Positions 52,389 through 62,311 of a stretch of 64,000 nt of DNA are shown one piece after another. Below the pieces are notes generated by a model. It worked only from the letters and a program-made list of their open reading frames with translations. It was not told the origin of the DNA and ran no database searches. Position numbers and translations under genes: made by a program. This DNA comes from Enterobacter asburiae. Lineage in GTDB: Bacteria; Pseudomonadota; Gammaproteobacteria; Enterobacterales; Enterobacteriaceae. Every line of letters begins with the position of its first letter. The first letter of the stretch is position 1. The stretch covers positions 1,674,001-1,738,000 of the forward strand of contig NZ_CP102247.1 of the NCBI RefSeq assembly GCF_024599655.1. Reading direction: 5' to 3'.

Positions 52389-53261
52389 ATGTACACCCTG
52401 AACTGGCAACCCCCTTACGACTGGCAGTGGATGTTTGGCTTTCTTGGCGCGCGTGCGGTGACGGGCATTGAAACCGTCACGCACGACTACTACGAGCGCA
52501 GTTTTGACTGCGAAGGGCATCAGGGGATATTTCGCGTCACGCCGGATATCGCTACCCATACGCTGAACGTGACGCTCAGTCCGGGGTTAATCCCGGTTGC
52601 TCAGACGTGCCTTGAACGCATCGAACGCCTGTTCGATCTCGCCTGCAACCCGCAGCACGTCGCGGATACGCTGGGCGACCTCGGCGCTGCCCGGCCAGGC
52701 TTGCGTTTGCCGGGGGCAGTGGATGCGTACGAGCAGGGCGTCCGGGCGATCCTCGGACAGCTGGTGAGCGTGGCGATGGCGGCGAAACTGACGTCGCGCG
52801 TGGTGGCGCTGTGCGGCGAACCGCTGGTGGACTGTCCGGGCTATCTCTGCTTCCCTACGCCGGACGCGCTGGCGGCAACGGACCCGCTGGCGCTGAAAGC
52901 GTTAGGGATGCCGGTAAAGCGGGCGGAATCGTTAATTCATCTGGCACAGTCGGTCATCGACGGGACGTTTCCGCTTTTCCCGCCCGCAAATATTGAGGCC
53001 GGGATAAAGGCGCTACAGCAGCGGCCAGGGATAGGGCGCTGGACGGCAAACTACCTGGCCCTGCGCGGCTGGCAGGCGAAAGATGTCTTTCTGCCGGATG
53101 ATTATCTGATTAAGCAACGCTTTGCCGGGATGACGCCCGCGCAAATTCGTCGTTATGCCGAGCGCTGGCAGCCGTGGCGATCTTACGCGCTGCTGCACAT
53201 CTGGTATACCGACGGCTGGACGCCGTCAGTTGATGGCGAAATAGCTGGTGTTGAGCAGTAG
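52389..53261 (+). CDS. alkA: DNA-3-methyladenine glycosylase II
   Basis: Base-excision repair enzyme that removes alkylated purines, 290 residues. N-terminal AlkA domain (MYTLNWQPPYDW), helix-hairpin-helix PGIGRWTANYLAL (about 213-225) and catalytic Asp238 in FLPDDYL. The ATG at 52389 has a strong AAGGAG site and matches the E. coli N-terminus. The C-terminus overlaps the dgcE stop by 36 bases, tail to tail. In E. coli it is induced by methylated Ada. Confidence 0.95.
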   Translation: MYTLNWQPPYDWQWMFGFLGARAVTGIETVTHDYYERSFDCEGHQGIFRVTPDIATHTLNVTLSPGLIPVAQTCLERIERLFDLACNPQHVADTLGDLGAARPGLRLPGAVDAYEQGVRAILGQLVSVAMAAKLTSRVVALCGEPLVDCPGYLCFPTPDALAATDPLALKALGMPVKRAESLIHLAQSVIDGTFPLFPPANIEAGIKALQQRPGIGRWTANYLALRGWQAKDVFLPDDYLIKQRFAGMTPAQIRRYAERWQPWRSYALLHIWYTDGWTPSVDGEIAGVEQ

Positions 53262-56200
53262 ATCCAGCGGCTGCGGCTCGGCGATGGTATCACCAAAGAT
53301 AAAATCAATGCCGATGCCGGAGAGCGTATCCATCATGATGGGCTGGTTGCAGGGGCCCGCGATGGTTTTCATTCCCAGACGCTGGGCGTGGCCCTGCACA
53401 ATGGTCACCATCATCTCATCCATCAGGTTGCCATACACGTTGCTTACCACCTCTGCGTCCAGCATCAGATAGTCAGCCATATTGGCGGTCAGGTGGGTAA
53501 AGACGTTCATGTCGCGGCCCACCTGGCTGAAGATCACGCGGCAGCCCGCCTGGCGAAGCTTTTGCAGACTCCGCTGCAGGTTTTTATCCGGGCTGCACAC
53601 CACGTCGGCAGAGATAACCAGATGCAGGAGACGGCCCGGCATGGGGCTTTTATCCAGCAGGTCGAGAAGTTCATCAACCAGCGTTACGCTGGCTAAACCG
53701 GCCTCAGAAAGCGGCAGTGCCACCCCCATGCCTTTACTGGCGACCTGTGCGGCAGAAGCGCGGAAAAACTCATTAAAAATACGTCTGTCGAGGGCGTGAA
53801 AAAGCTCAGGCTCCGCCAGGCCCGAGCGGAACGCATGCTCCTCCTGGACTTCGCCCTGGCTGGTCCACAGGCGTAACGACAGCAGCCAGAAATTACTGCT
53901 TTCCGGAATGCGCGGAGAGGCGACGCTGCGGGCAATCATCAGCAGGTGATTGTCTTTAATCATGTGCCACTGTTCATCAAGCGACATCATGCTGCGCGTG
54001 TTGTGATCCCGCTCCTGCTGGGGTTCGTAAACCGTCACCATGCCGCGCCCGCTGTTTTTCGAGGCATAACAGGCAATATCCGCCTGCGACATGATCTCCG
54101 ACGCCTGATGGTTATTTTCATCAATCAGCGTGATACCTGCGCTGGCGCCGATCCGGTGCAGGCGGCCTTCCCACATAAAGTGATAGTCATTGATCGCCTG
54201 GATCAGGCGCCCGGCGATATAGCGCGCGCTTTCAATATTGCAGTCCGGTAACAGTAACCCGAACTCATCCCCGCCCAGACGCGCCAGCACGTCGCTGGAG
54301 CGGAGCATGGTCAACATCAGGGAAGAGAGTTCCCGCAGCAGGGCATCGCCCGCCGCGTGGCCTGCCGTATCGTTGACGGCTTTAAAGCGATCGAGATCGA
54401 TAAAGACCAGAGCGTGACGCTGGCGCGTTTCACGAACGGTCTGCAGGAGGCGTTTGAGATGATTTTCAAAGCTGACCCGGTTTGCCAGGTGGGTCAGGGC
54501 ATCGTGGGAGGCGCTGTAGCTCAGCTGACGCAGCATTTTGCGCGACTCGGTCACGTCCTGAATCACGATAACCGAGCCAATATTCTGCCCGTCCAGCGTG
54601 CTGAGCGGCGTAATGCTGTAGTGAATATCAAAATTCCCGCCGGTACGGCAGTTCAGCACCACGTCCTGATCGATATCGGAACGGGACATATCGCCGCTGT
54701 GAATATTCTCCATCAGCGGCCCTTTTTCACCAAAGGTGATGTGTAACACCTTCAGAATCGGCTGGCCGATAGCCTCGGTCTGCAGCCAGCCGCTCATTTT
54801 CTCGGCCACCGGGTTCATAAAGGTGACGTTCATGTTGATATCGGTACACAGCACCGCTTCACCGATGGAATCGAGGGTGATGTGCAGACGCTCTTTTTCC
54901 TGGAAGAGGGCCTCGTTGAGCTGCTTAACCTCGGTCATGTCCATGTTGATCCCGAGCAGCCGTTCGACCTCACCCTGCTTATTGAGCACCCGGTTCGCCA
55001 GGGAGCGAATATGGCGCACGCCTTCCTTCACGCGGATGCGGAATTCCAGCTTAAACGGCAGGCGGGAAATCAGCGAGTCCCGCAGCACCTTCTCTGCGTG
55101 GGCACGATCTTCCGGCAGCATCGTGTCATGCCAGAGCTGCCAGGTGGGCTTGATGTGCGGCGGGATTTCATACAGCTCAAACATCCGCTTGTCCCAGCTG
55201 ATAATGTCTGGCTCCAGATCCCACTCCCAGATACCGATGCCGCCCGCTTCGTTAGCCAGCGTAATGCGCTCCATCAGGCGCTTATTGACCCATTCGGTCT
55301 GCTTCAGGTCGTTAATGTCTTCAATCTGGGCGATAAAATAGAGCGGCGAGCCGTCGGTGTGACGCACGACGGAGACGGCAAGCAGCGCCCAGACTACTTC
55401 TCCGTCGCGGGTGTAGTAGCGCTTCTCGAGGGTGTAGGTATTGATGTCGCCGTTGACCAGCTGTTCGAGCTGTTCCAGGTCGGTGTGCAGATCTTCCGGC
55501 CAGGTGAGCTGCTGGAAGGTCAGCGACTGGAGCTCGGTCTGGCTGTAACCGAGGAAATTGCACAGCGCCTTGTTAGCCTGAAGCCATTTGCCTTCAATAC
55601 TGACCAGCGCCATACCGATGGCGGAATATTCCATCGCATTGCGGAAGCGCTCCTCGCTTTCGGTGATGTGCTTGCGCTCGGCGCGGAAGGCGTACATCAC
55701 CATGGTCATCACGTTAGCAGGCAGGAGCAGCATCAGGAACGGCAGCCAGGGGGCGTTCAGCATCGCCCCGACGTGCTGGGTTGTCAGCGCCACCGGGTTT
55801 TGGGCAATCATCAGCGACACAACCATCACGGTGACCAGAAACACCAGGAACGCTTCCATTCGCGGCAAGCGCACGGCGCTCCACATAAGCAAAACGATAA
55901 CGCAGGTGAAAGGCCACGGCAGCCAGGTGATGGCTGCCCAACTGAGAGCCAGCGTCACGGCCAGCGTGGTCAGGGTTTCCAGCAGCAGTCTCGGGTCACG
56001 GTGGCGCAGCAGATAGTGCGGCTTAAACAACAGTCCCAACGGTACTACCGCCAGCGCGCCAATGGCTTCGGACAACACCCAGACGAAGAAATTTCGCAGG
56101 GGTTCGGGGCCGGGAGCCAGCAGAGACACCAGGACGCCACCCACCAGCGGCGGTATCACGGCGCTGCCGATGGCCACGCGGACCCAGTCATTCAGATTCT

Positions 56201-56555
56201 GCAGCGGGTTGTACCACGGGAGCAATTTGCGCAGCAATAGCGCGCCGGTAAAAGCTTCAACCACGTTAATTGAGGTGTAGGTGAGGCTTATCGATCCCCA
56301 CGAAAACAGCATCCAGGTGGCCAGAATATTGCCGAACGAACAGGCCAGGGCGATTCCCGGCCACATTTTTCCTGCATGGCGGTAAAACGCCACCATCATA
56401 ATCGCAGTGGGGAACCAGAGCGGGGCAAGTAGGGTGCCGAACCGGGTGAGCTCCAGCGAAAATAAGGTAAAGATAAAGGTGACCAGGCCCAGACAGACAA
56501 GTCGTATTAAAGGATGTGGGGTGGTAACCAAAACCCGCTGGTATTGTTTATTCAT
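53226..56555 (-). CDS. dgcE: Diguanylate cyclase DgcE (YegE)
   Basis: About 1109 residues: an N-terminal MASE1 membrane domain (roughly 1-300), three PAS/PAC sensor domains (about 300-680), a GGDEF domain with intact RLGGDEFGLL, and a C-terminal EAL-like domain that lacks the canonical EAL signature and is probably non-catalytic. In E. coli it makes c-di-GMP that feeds the MlrA/CsgD curli pathway, which fits mlrA elsewhere in the window. The ATG at 56555 aligns with the E. coli start; an in-frame ATG at 56579 is an alternative. Confidence 0.93.
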   Translation of the reverse strand: MNKQYQRVLVTTPHPLIRLVCLGLVTFIFTLFSLELTRFGTLLAPLWFPTAIMMVAFYRHAGKMWPGIALACSFGNILATWMLFSWGSISLTYTSINVVEAFTGALLLRKLLPWYNPLQNLNDWVRVAIGSAVIPPLVGGVLVSLLAPGPEPLRNFFVWVLSEAIGALAVVPLGLLFKPHYLLRHRDPRLLLETLTTLAVTLALSWAAITWLPWPFTCVIVLLMWSAVRLPRMEAFLVFLVTVMVVSLMIAQNPVALTTQHVGAMLNAPWLPFLMLLLPANVMTMVMYAFRAERKHITESEERFRNAMEYSAIGMALVSIEGKWLQANKALCNFLGYSQTELQSLTFQQLTWPEDLHTDLEQLEQLVNGDINTYTLEKRYYTRDGEVVWALLAVSVVRHTDGSPLYFIAQIEDINDLKQTEWVNKRLMERITLANEAGGIGIWEWDLEPDIISWDKRMFELYEIPPHIKPTWQLWHDTMLPEDRAHAEKVLRDSLISRLPFKLEFRIRVKEGVRHIRSLANRVLNKQGEVERLLGINMDMTEVKQLNEALFQEKERLHITLDSIGEAVLCTDINMNVTFMNPVAEKMSGWLQTEAIGQPILKVLHITFGEKGPLMENIHSGDMSRSDIDQDVVLNCRTGGNFDIHYSITPLSTLDGQNIGSVIVIQDVTESRKMLRQLSYSASHDALTHLANRVSFENHLKRLLQTVRETRQRHALVFIDLDRFKAVNDTAGHAAGDALLRELSSLMLTMLRSSDVLARLGGDEFGLLLPDCNIESARYIAGRLIQAINDYHFMWEGRLHRIGASAGITLIDENNHQASEIMSQADIACYASKNSGRGMVTVYEPQQERDHNTRSMMSLDEQWHMIKDNHLLMIARSVASPRIPESSNFWLLSLRLWTSQGEVQEEHAFRSGLAEPELFHALDRRIFNEFFRASAAQVASKGMGVALPLSEAGLASVTLVDELLDLLDKSPMPGRLLHLVISADVVCSPDKNLQRSLQKLRQAGCRVIFSQVGRDMNVFTHLTANMADYLMLDAEVVSNVYGNLMDEMMVTIVQGHAQRLGMKTIAGPCNQPIMMDTLSGIGIDFIFGDTIAEPQPLDLLLNTSYFAIN

Positions 56556-56899
56556 TACCGCTTTATCCAGAGACGCCATGCCGTCAGGGAAGATGTCCGA
56601 ACGCGTGAATTTGATAATTTGGTTTATGCTAGTACAAACAATTTACAATTCATATGGTGACCGCTCAGAATTTGACACCACAGACTTATTAAATAGAGAC
56701 TCCGTGAGAAAAAAACGGTTAAACGCTGAAAAAACGGTCATTTAAATTTCACTCAGGGAATAAAGCGTCACTTTTCGGCCAGTCTCGCAGAACCTGTGCA
56801 TTCGACTGGTATCACGCCCGCGAAATCCCTATAATTGCCGCGTTTGACGCTCCGGCGTCGTCCTTCCTTAACATCCAGGTTAATCAGGTCGCTAAATTT
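56556..56899. other. Divergent dgcE/udk promoter region
   Basis: About 340 bases, AT-rich near 56620-56760. I see no gene or RNA here, only the expected divergent promoters. Confidence 0.5.
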
Positions 56900-57541
56900 A
56901 TGACTGATAAGTCTCATCAGTGCGTCATTATAGGCATCGCCGGCGCATCGGCTTCAGGTAAAAGTCTAATTGCCAGTACGCTTTATCGCGAACTGCGTGA
57001 ACAAGTTGGTGATGAGCATATCGGCGTCATTCCCGAAGACAGCTATTACAAAGATCAATCCCATCTGTCGATGGAAGAGCGCGTCAAAACCAACTATGAC
57101 CACCCCAATGCGATGGATCACAGCTTGCTGTTCCAGCATTTAGAAGCGCTTAAGAGCGGCCAGGCGATTGAGCTGCCCGTTTACAGTTACGTAGAACACA
57201 CCCGCACCCAGGAAACCATCCGCATCGAGCCGAAAAAGGTCATTATCCTTGAAGGCATCCTGCTGCTGACCGATGCCCGCCTGCGTGAATCCATGAACTT
57301 CTCGATTTTCGTTGATACCCCGCTGGATATCTGCCTGATGCGCCGCATCAAGCGCGACGTGAACGAACGCGGCCGTTCGATGGACTCCGTCATGGCGCAG
57401 TACCAGAAAACCGTCCGCCCGATGTTCCTGCAGTTTATTGAGCCATCCAAACAATACGCCGATATCATCGTGCCGCGCGGGGGTAAAAACCGCATTGCTA
57501 TTGATATCTTAAAAGCGAAAATCAGCCAGTTTTTTGAATAA
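56900..57541 (+). CDS. udk: Uridine kinase
   Basis: Phosphorylates uridine and cytidine in pyrimidine salvage, 213 residues. Walker A GIAGASASGKS (residues 12-22), then PEDSYYKDQS and the lid-type RRIKRDVNERGRS. It is followed by a hairpin and dcd, so pyrimidine salvage and dUTP supply lie together. Confidence 0.96.
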   Translation: MTDKSHQCVIIGIAGASASGKSLIASTLYRELREQVGDEHIGVIPEDSYYKDQSHLSMEERVKTNYDHPNAMDHSLLFQHLEALKSGQAIELPVYSYVEHTRTQETIRIEPKKVIILEGILLLTDARLRESMNFSIFVDTPLDICLMRRIKRDVNERGRSMDSVMAQYQKTVRPMFLQFIEPSKQYADIIVPRGGKNRIAIDILKAKISQFFE

Positions 57542-57632
57542 GCCGCGCGAATTGTGTACCGTTCAGAGATAACCTGGTTTTACCCTGAGCGCTTACCGCC
57601 TCAGGGTATGATGCATGAAAGGAGAAAGTGCC

Positions 57633-58214
57633 GTGCGTCTTTGCGATCGCGATATAGAAGCCTGGCTGGATGAAGGCCGTTTGTCTATTACCCCACGTCC
57701 ACCCGTTGAGCGTATCAATGGCGTGACCGTTGATGTACGGTTAGGGAATAAATTCCGCACCTTTAGCGGCCATACCGCACCGTTCATTGACCTTAGCGGG
57801 CCGAAGGATGAAGTCAGCGCCGCGCTCGATCGCGTGATGAGTGACGAAATCGTTATCGACGAGGGCGAAGCCTTTTATCTGCACCCAGGTGAACTGGCCC
57901 TGGCGGTGACGTTTGAATCCGTCACTCTGCCTTCGGACCTCGTCGGCTGGCTTGATGGCCGTTCTTCGCTGGCGCGACTGGGGCTGATGGTTCACGTGAC
58001 CGCGCACCGTATCGATCCAGGCTGGTCGGGGCGTATCGTGCTGGAGTTCTTCAACGCCGGTAAATTGCCGCTGGCGCTGCGTCCGGGCATGATGATCGGC
58101 GCGTTAAGCTTTGAACCGCTGTCAGGCCCGGCAGATCGTCCTTATAACCGTCGGCAGGACGCAAAATATCGCGACCAGCAGGGCGCGGTTGCCAGCCGTA
58201 TTGATAAAGACTGA
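57633..58214 (+). CDS. dcd: dCTP deaminase
   Basis: Trimeric deaminase making dUTP from dCTP, 193 residues. The family segments RPPVERINGVTVDVRLG (about 27-43) and GRSSLARLGLMVHVTAHRID (about 109-128) are intact. The GTG at 57633 has a GGAG site eight bases upstream and matches the E. coli start; upstream ATGs are in frame but overlap that site. Confidence 0.95.
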   Translation: MRLCDRDIEAWLDEGRLSITPRPPVERINGVTVDVRLGNKFRTFSGHTAPFIDLSGPKDEVSAALDRVMSDEIVIDEGEAFYLHPGELALAVTFESVTLPSDLVGWLDGRSSLARLGLMVHVTAHRIDPGWSGRIVLEFFNAGKLPLALRPGMMIGALSFEPLSGPADRPYNRRQDAKYRDQQGAVASRIDKD

Positions 58215-58236
58215 TCGTTAGCCCATTGAGGATGCC

Positions 58237-60087
58237 ATGAGAAGAGTTCTGACAACGCTGATGATTTTGCTGGTGGTGCTGGTGGCCGGCCTTTCGGCGT
58301 TGGTTCTGCTGGTTAACCCCAACGATTTCCGCGCTTACATGGTGCGGCAGGTCGAGGCACGCAGTGGTTATCAACTGAAGCTTGACGGGCCGCTGCGCTG
58401 GCACGTCTGGCCGCAGCTCAGCATTCTCTCTGGCCGCATGTCGCTCACGGCGCCGGGGGCGGCCCAGCCGCTGGTGTCCGCAGACAACATGCGCCTTGAT
58501 GTGGCGCTGATCCCGCTTATTTCCCATCAGCTGCAGGTTAAACAGGTGATGCTGAAAGGCGCGGTGATCCAGCTCACCCCGCAATCCGAAGCCGTGCGTG
58601 ATGCCAATGCGCCGGTTGCGCCGCGCGAAAATACCCTGCCTGATGAACCCTCTGATACAGGCTGGTCCTTTGATATCGGCAAGCTGAAAGTCGCCGATAG
58701 CGTGCTGGTTTTTCAGCATGAGCATGCAGAACAGGTGACCGTCCGCAACATTAACCTGCAGATGGAACAGGATGATCACCATCTTGCGTCGGTGGAGTTT
58801 AGCGGGCGGGTGAATCGCGATCAGCGCGATTTGACCCTGTCGTTGAATGCTAATGTGAACGCCTCAGACTATCCGCATCAGCTTACGGCCGACATTCAGC
58901 AGCTTAACTGGCAGCTGACGGGGGCCGATCTTCCTGCCCAGGGGATTACCGGCCAGGGAACGCTGCAGGCCGTGTGGCGCGAAGAACAGAAGCAGCTGGA
59001 GCTGGATAACCTCAACCTGCAGGCAAATGACAGTAGCCTGAAGGGCCAGGCGAGCGTCACGCTGGAAGAGAAGCCGAAGTGGGTGCTGAATCTGCAGTTT
59101 GACAAGCTCAACCTGGAAAATCTGCTGCCACCGCTGCCGGCCAGCGCCACGGACAACGATGCCACGCAGACGGGGCAAAGCCAGGCACCGGTATCGCGTC
59201 CGGTTATCTCGTCGAATCTTGATCAACCTGACTATAACGCCCTGCGCGGATTCACGGCGGATATTCTGCTGAAGGCCAATAGCCTGCGCTGGCGCGGCAT
59301 TGATTTTACCGACGTGAGCAGCCAGATGTTTAACCATAACGGTTTGCTGGTGATCTCCGAACTGAGCGGTAAGATGGGCGCCGGGAACATCTCGCTGCCC
59401 GGCACGCTGGACGTCCGTAAAGACGTTGCCAGCGCCGAATTCCAGCCGCGTCTCGATAACATTGAGATAGGCACCATTCTGAAAGCGTTTAACTACCCGA
59501 TATCCCTGACGGGGCAGCTGACGCTTGCGGGTGACTTCTCAGGCACGAAAATTGATGCCGATGCTTTCCGCCGCGAGTGGCAGGGGCAGGCGCATCTTGA
59601 CCTGAAAAACTCCCGTATGGAAGGGCTTAACTTCCAGCAGCTGGTGCAGCAGGCGGTCGAGCGCAGCAGCGATGTGAAAGCTCAGGATAACTACGACAGC
59701 GCCACGCGTCTCGACAGCTTCACCACGGATCTGACGCTGGACAACGGGCAGCTCTCTCTCGATGGAATGCAGGGCACCTCTTCACTGTTATCAATAACCG
59801 GTGAAGGTAAGCTGGATCTGGTGAAAGAGACGGCGGACACGCGCTTTAACGTACGGGTTCTTTCCGGCTGGCAGGGTGAAAGCAAGCTCATCGACTTCCT
59901 GAAAGAGACGCCGGTTCCGCTGACCGTATATGGCAAATGGCAGGCCCTGAATTACAGCCTGCAGGTGGATCAGATCTTGCGTAAGCATCTGCAGGATGAA
60001 GCGAAACGTCGGCTTAGCGGCTGGGCGGATCGTAATAAAGATTCACAGGACGGCAAGGATGTGAAGAAGCTGCTGGATAAGCTTTGA
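58237..60087 (+). CDS. asmA: Outer-membrane assembly protein AsmA
   Basis: 616-residue inner-membrane protein with an N-terminal helix (about 5-26) and a long periplasmic beta-rich part of the AsmA/VPS13-like family, which is thought to bridge phospholipids to the outer membrane. The chorein-type start (NPNDFRAYMVRQVEARSGY, about 27-45) is conserved. It starts 22 bases after dcd with a GAGG site and is probably co-transcribed. Confidence 0.93.
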   Translation: MRRVLTTLMILLVVLVAGLSALVLLVNPNDFRAYMVRQVEARSGYQLKLDGPLRWHVWPQLSILSGRMSLTAPGAAQPLVSADNMRLDVALIPLISHQLQVKQVMLKGAVIQLTPQSEAVRDANAPVAPRENTLPDEPSDTGWSFDIGKLKVADSVLVFQHEHAEQVTVRNINLQMEQDDHHLASVEFSGRVNRDQRDLTLSLNANVNASDYPHQLTADIQQLNWQLTGADLPAQGITGQGTLQAVWREEQKQLELDNLNLQANDSSLKGQASVTLEEKPKWVLNLQFDKLNLENLLPPLPASATDNDATQTGQSQAPVSRPVISSNLDQPDYNALRGFTADILLKANSLRWRGIDFTDVSSQMFNHNGLLVISELSGKMGAGNISLPGTLDVRKDVASAEFQPRLDNIEIGTILKAFNYPISLTGQLTLAGDFSGTKIDADAFRREWQGQAHLDLKNSRMEGLNFQQLVQQAVERSSDVKAQDNYDSATRLDSFTTDLTLDNGQLSLDGMQGTSSLLSITGEGKLDLVKETADTRFNVRVLSGWQGESKLIDFLKETPVPLTVYGKWQALNYSLQVDQILRKHLQDEAKRRLSGWADRNKDSQDGKDVKKLLDKL

Positions 60088-60097
60088 TGCCCGTTGT

Positions 60098-60210
60098 GCC
60101 GGGTGGCGGCTTCGCCTGACCCGGCCTACAAAACCCTGACGCGGTTGTGCCGGGTGGGGGCCAACAAAAATCTGATGTCGCAGGCCGGGTAAGCGCAGCG
60201 CCACCCGGCT
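60098..60210. repeat. BIME cluster, three REP units
   Basis: Three REP-like units between converging asmA and yegH: GCCGGGTGGCGGCTTCGCC at 60098, a degenerate GCCGGGTGGGGGCC near 60149, and GCCGGGTAAGCGCAGCGCC then ACCCGGCTTTTTT at 60184, which may also terminate transcription from asmA. Confidence 0.85.
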
Positions 60211-60213
60211 TTT

Positions 60214-61797
60214 TTACACCTCAAAATCCAGTTCTTCCTCATCCCGCAGTGGAATGAGCTGAACCTTCTGCACGCGATGGTTTTCAATTTGCAGGGTTTT
60301 GAGCAGATAGTCGCCCACCTGAACCTCTTCCCCCGGCTGCGGGATACGCTGCAAATACTCCATCAGCAGGCCGGCAATAGTGTGATATTCCCGTTTTTCA
60401 TCCAGCGGCAGCGGTACATATTGCACCAGGTCTTCCAGCGGCATATGGCCGTTAGCCGTCCACGAACCGTCTGCGTTTTTCTGAATGTCATGGCGGGCGT
60501 CAATCTCATCCACCTCGTTAGGCAAATTACCGGCGATGGTTTCCATTACGTCGCTGAGCGTGACCAGCCCTTCCACCGATCCAAACTCATCCACCACAAA
60601 AGCAAAGTGCGTGCGCGCGTTACGGAATTGCTCAAGGGCGGAGAGAAGCGGTAGTCCCTCCGGGAAAACCAGCGGCTGGCGGACCAGGACGCGCAGATTG
60701 AGCGCCTCGCCGTGCAGCTGCTGCTGGAGCAGGTCAATAACGTGCACCACGCCCAGCAGCTCCTCTTCCTCTTCACCGCCGGTCACCACCACGCGGGTGT
60801 GCTGGTTTTTATCCAGCAGGGCGCGAATGTGCTCTTCCGGTGCCGTCAGGTCGATATGTTCAATGTCATGCCGTGAGGTCATGATGCTGCTGACCGTCCG
60901 CTGGTTCAGATTGAGCACCCGCTCAATCATCCGTCGCTCTTGCGGGTCGAAGATCAGCCCGTCGCTGTGATCGGCCAGCATGGCGGAGGATTCGGCGTCC
61001 AGCTCCGCATCCTCTTTCTTACCGCTTAACAGGCGCATAACCGTGTCGGCCGTGCGCTGACGCAGGGTCTGATTCGCGGACAGGAAGCGGCGGCGGTTAA
61101 ATATCGCCAGCTGGTTAAGCGCTTCAATCATGACGGAGAACCCGATGGCGGCGTACAGGTAGCCTTTCGGAATATGGAAGCCAAAACCGTCGGCCACCAG
61201 GCTAAAGCCAATCATCAGCAGGAAGCTCAGACAGAGGATCACGATGGTCGGGTGACTGTTCACAAAGCGGGTCAGCGCCTTGCTGGCCATGACCATCAGC
61301 GTGATGGCAATAATCACCGCGGCCATCATCACCGCAAGGTGGTCCACCATCCCGACGGCGGTAATCACCGAGTCCAGGGAGAAGACCGCATCCAGCACCA
61401 CGATTTGCGCCACGACCGGCCAGAATTTCGCCCCTCGGCGCTGGGTCGGGTTCTCGCTGTCTTTGCCCTCCAGCCGCTCGTTGAGTTCTACCGTGGCTTT
61501 GAACAGCAGGAACAACCCGCCGAAGAGCATGATCAGATCGCGGGCGCTAAAGCTCAGACCGTGAATGGAGAACAGAGGCTGAGTGAGCGTAACCAGCCAG
61601 GAGATAGAGGCCAGCAGCAGTAACCGCATCACCATCGCCAGCAGCAGACCCGTCACGCGCGCGCGGTCGCGCTGGGAAGGGGGCAGTTTTTCAGCGAGGA
61701 TGGCGATAAAGACCAGATTATCAATCCCGAGCACGAGCTCGATGACGACCAGCGTAACCAGCCCGGCCCAGATTGAGGGATCGGCAATCCATTCCAT
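60214..61797 (-). CDS. yegH: TerC/CBS-domain membrane protein YegH
   Basis: 527 residues: a TerC-like seven-helix N-terminal domain (acidic residues in VIELVLGIDNLVFIAILAEK and VVLDAVFSLDSVITAVGMVD), a CBS pair (about 305-425) and a CorC_HlyC domain at the end (MPLEDLVQYVPL onward). The family is linked to metal ion transport or resistance; E. coli YegH is uncharacterised. Confidence 0.92.
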   Translation of the reverse strand: MEWIADPSIWAGLVTLVVIELVLGIDNLVFIAILAEKLPPSQRDRARVTGLLLAMVMRLLLLASISWLVTLTQPLFSIHGLSFSARDLIMLFGGLFLLFKATVELNERLEGKDSENPTQRRGAKFWPVVAQIVVLDAVFSLDSVITAVGMVDHLAVMMAAVIIAITLMVMASKALTRFVNSHPTIVILCLSFLLMIGFSLVADGFGFHIPKGYLYAAIGFSVMIEALNQLAIFNRRRFLSANQTLRQRTADTVMRLLSGKKEDAELDAESSAMLADHSDGLIFDPQERRMIERVLNLNQRTVSSIMTSRHDIEHIDLTAPEEHIRALLDKNQHTRVVVTGGEEEEELLGVVHVIDLLQQQLHGEALNLRVLVRQPLVFPEGLPLLSALEQFRNARTHFAFVVDEFGSVEGLVTLSDVMETIAGNLPNEVDEIDARHDIQKNADGSWTANGHMPLEDLVQYVPLPLDEKREYHTIAGLLMEYLQRIPQPGEEVQVGDYLLKTLQIENHRVQKVQLIPLRDEEELDFEV

Positions 61798-62018
61798 AGT
61801 AATAGCAATACCTTCTGTTATATGACGAATGTCACACTTCGATCATGGATAAAGCTGGGGGAAATTGCAATGCCAGGCTGAGATTTCTCTTAATACGAGG
61901 GGTAAAAAAGAGAGCATTCTCAACAGGGTGTAAATAAGCGAAATACGTATATTTAATTACAAAGAAAGCATTTTAGGATATATCGCAGGTGATGATTTTT
62001 ACTTTAATTTTGTCAATA

Positions 62019-62032
62019 TAAAGAAAATCCTA
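62019..62032 (+). promoter_or_regulatory. Candidate RcsAB box of wza
   Basis: TAAAGAAAATCCTA, ten of 14 matches to TAAGAATATTCCTA, about 460 bases before wza. The position fits Rcs control of colanic acid genes. Confidence 0.5.
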
Positions 62033-62273
62033 AAAGCTCAAAAATTTGCTCTTAATATTAATCTTAAAAACCGATATTAGGACAGTTGTCTCCTTGCCTG
62101 CTATTAGGTTAGCTGCAACAATTCTCCCAGCATCAAATGTTAAATCTCGGTGTTGCTATTAATGTTCGGTCTTCAGGGATGGTTATTCATTATCCGTCGG
62201 GTTTCTCAAGCGACTGATATATTTCCAGAAGACCTTGCTCAAGAGGGTGTCTATCCATAACACATTGTTTAGT

Positions 62274-62311
62274 CAGTGGATTGGTAACTGAAAGCCAAGG
62301 GCGGTAGCGTG
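62274..62311 (+). promoter_or_regulatory. JUMPstart with ops element
   Basis: Ends in the exact 12-base ops sequence GGCGGTAGCGTG (62300-62311), preceded by CAGTGGATTGGTAACTG and GCCAAG, the JUMPstart pattern. RfaH is recruited here to allow read-through of long polysaccharide operons. Confidence 0.93.

Noticed and set aside
54882..56240. 452-codon open frame opposite dgcE
   Set aside because: Antisense shadow; glutamine/histidine-rich and unlike a protein family.
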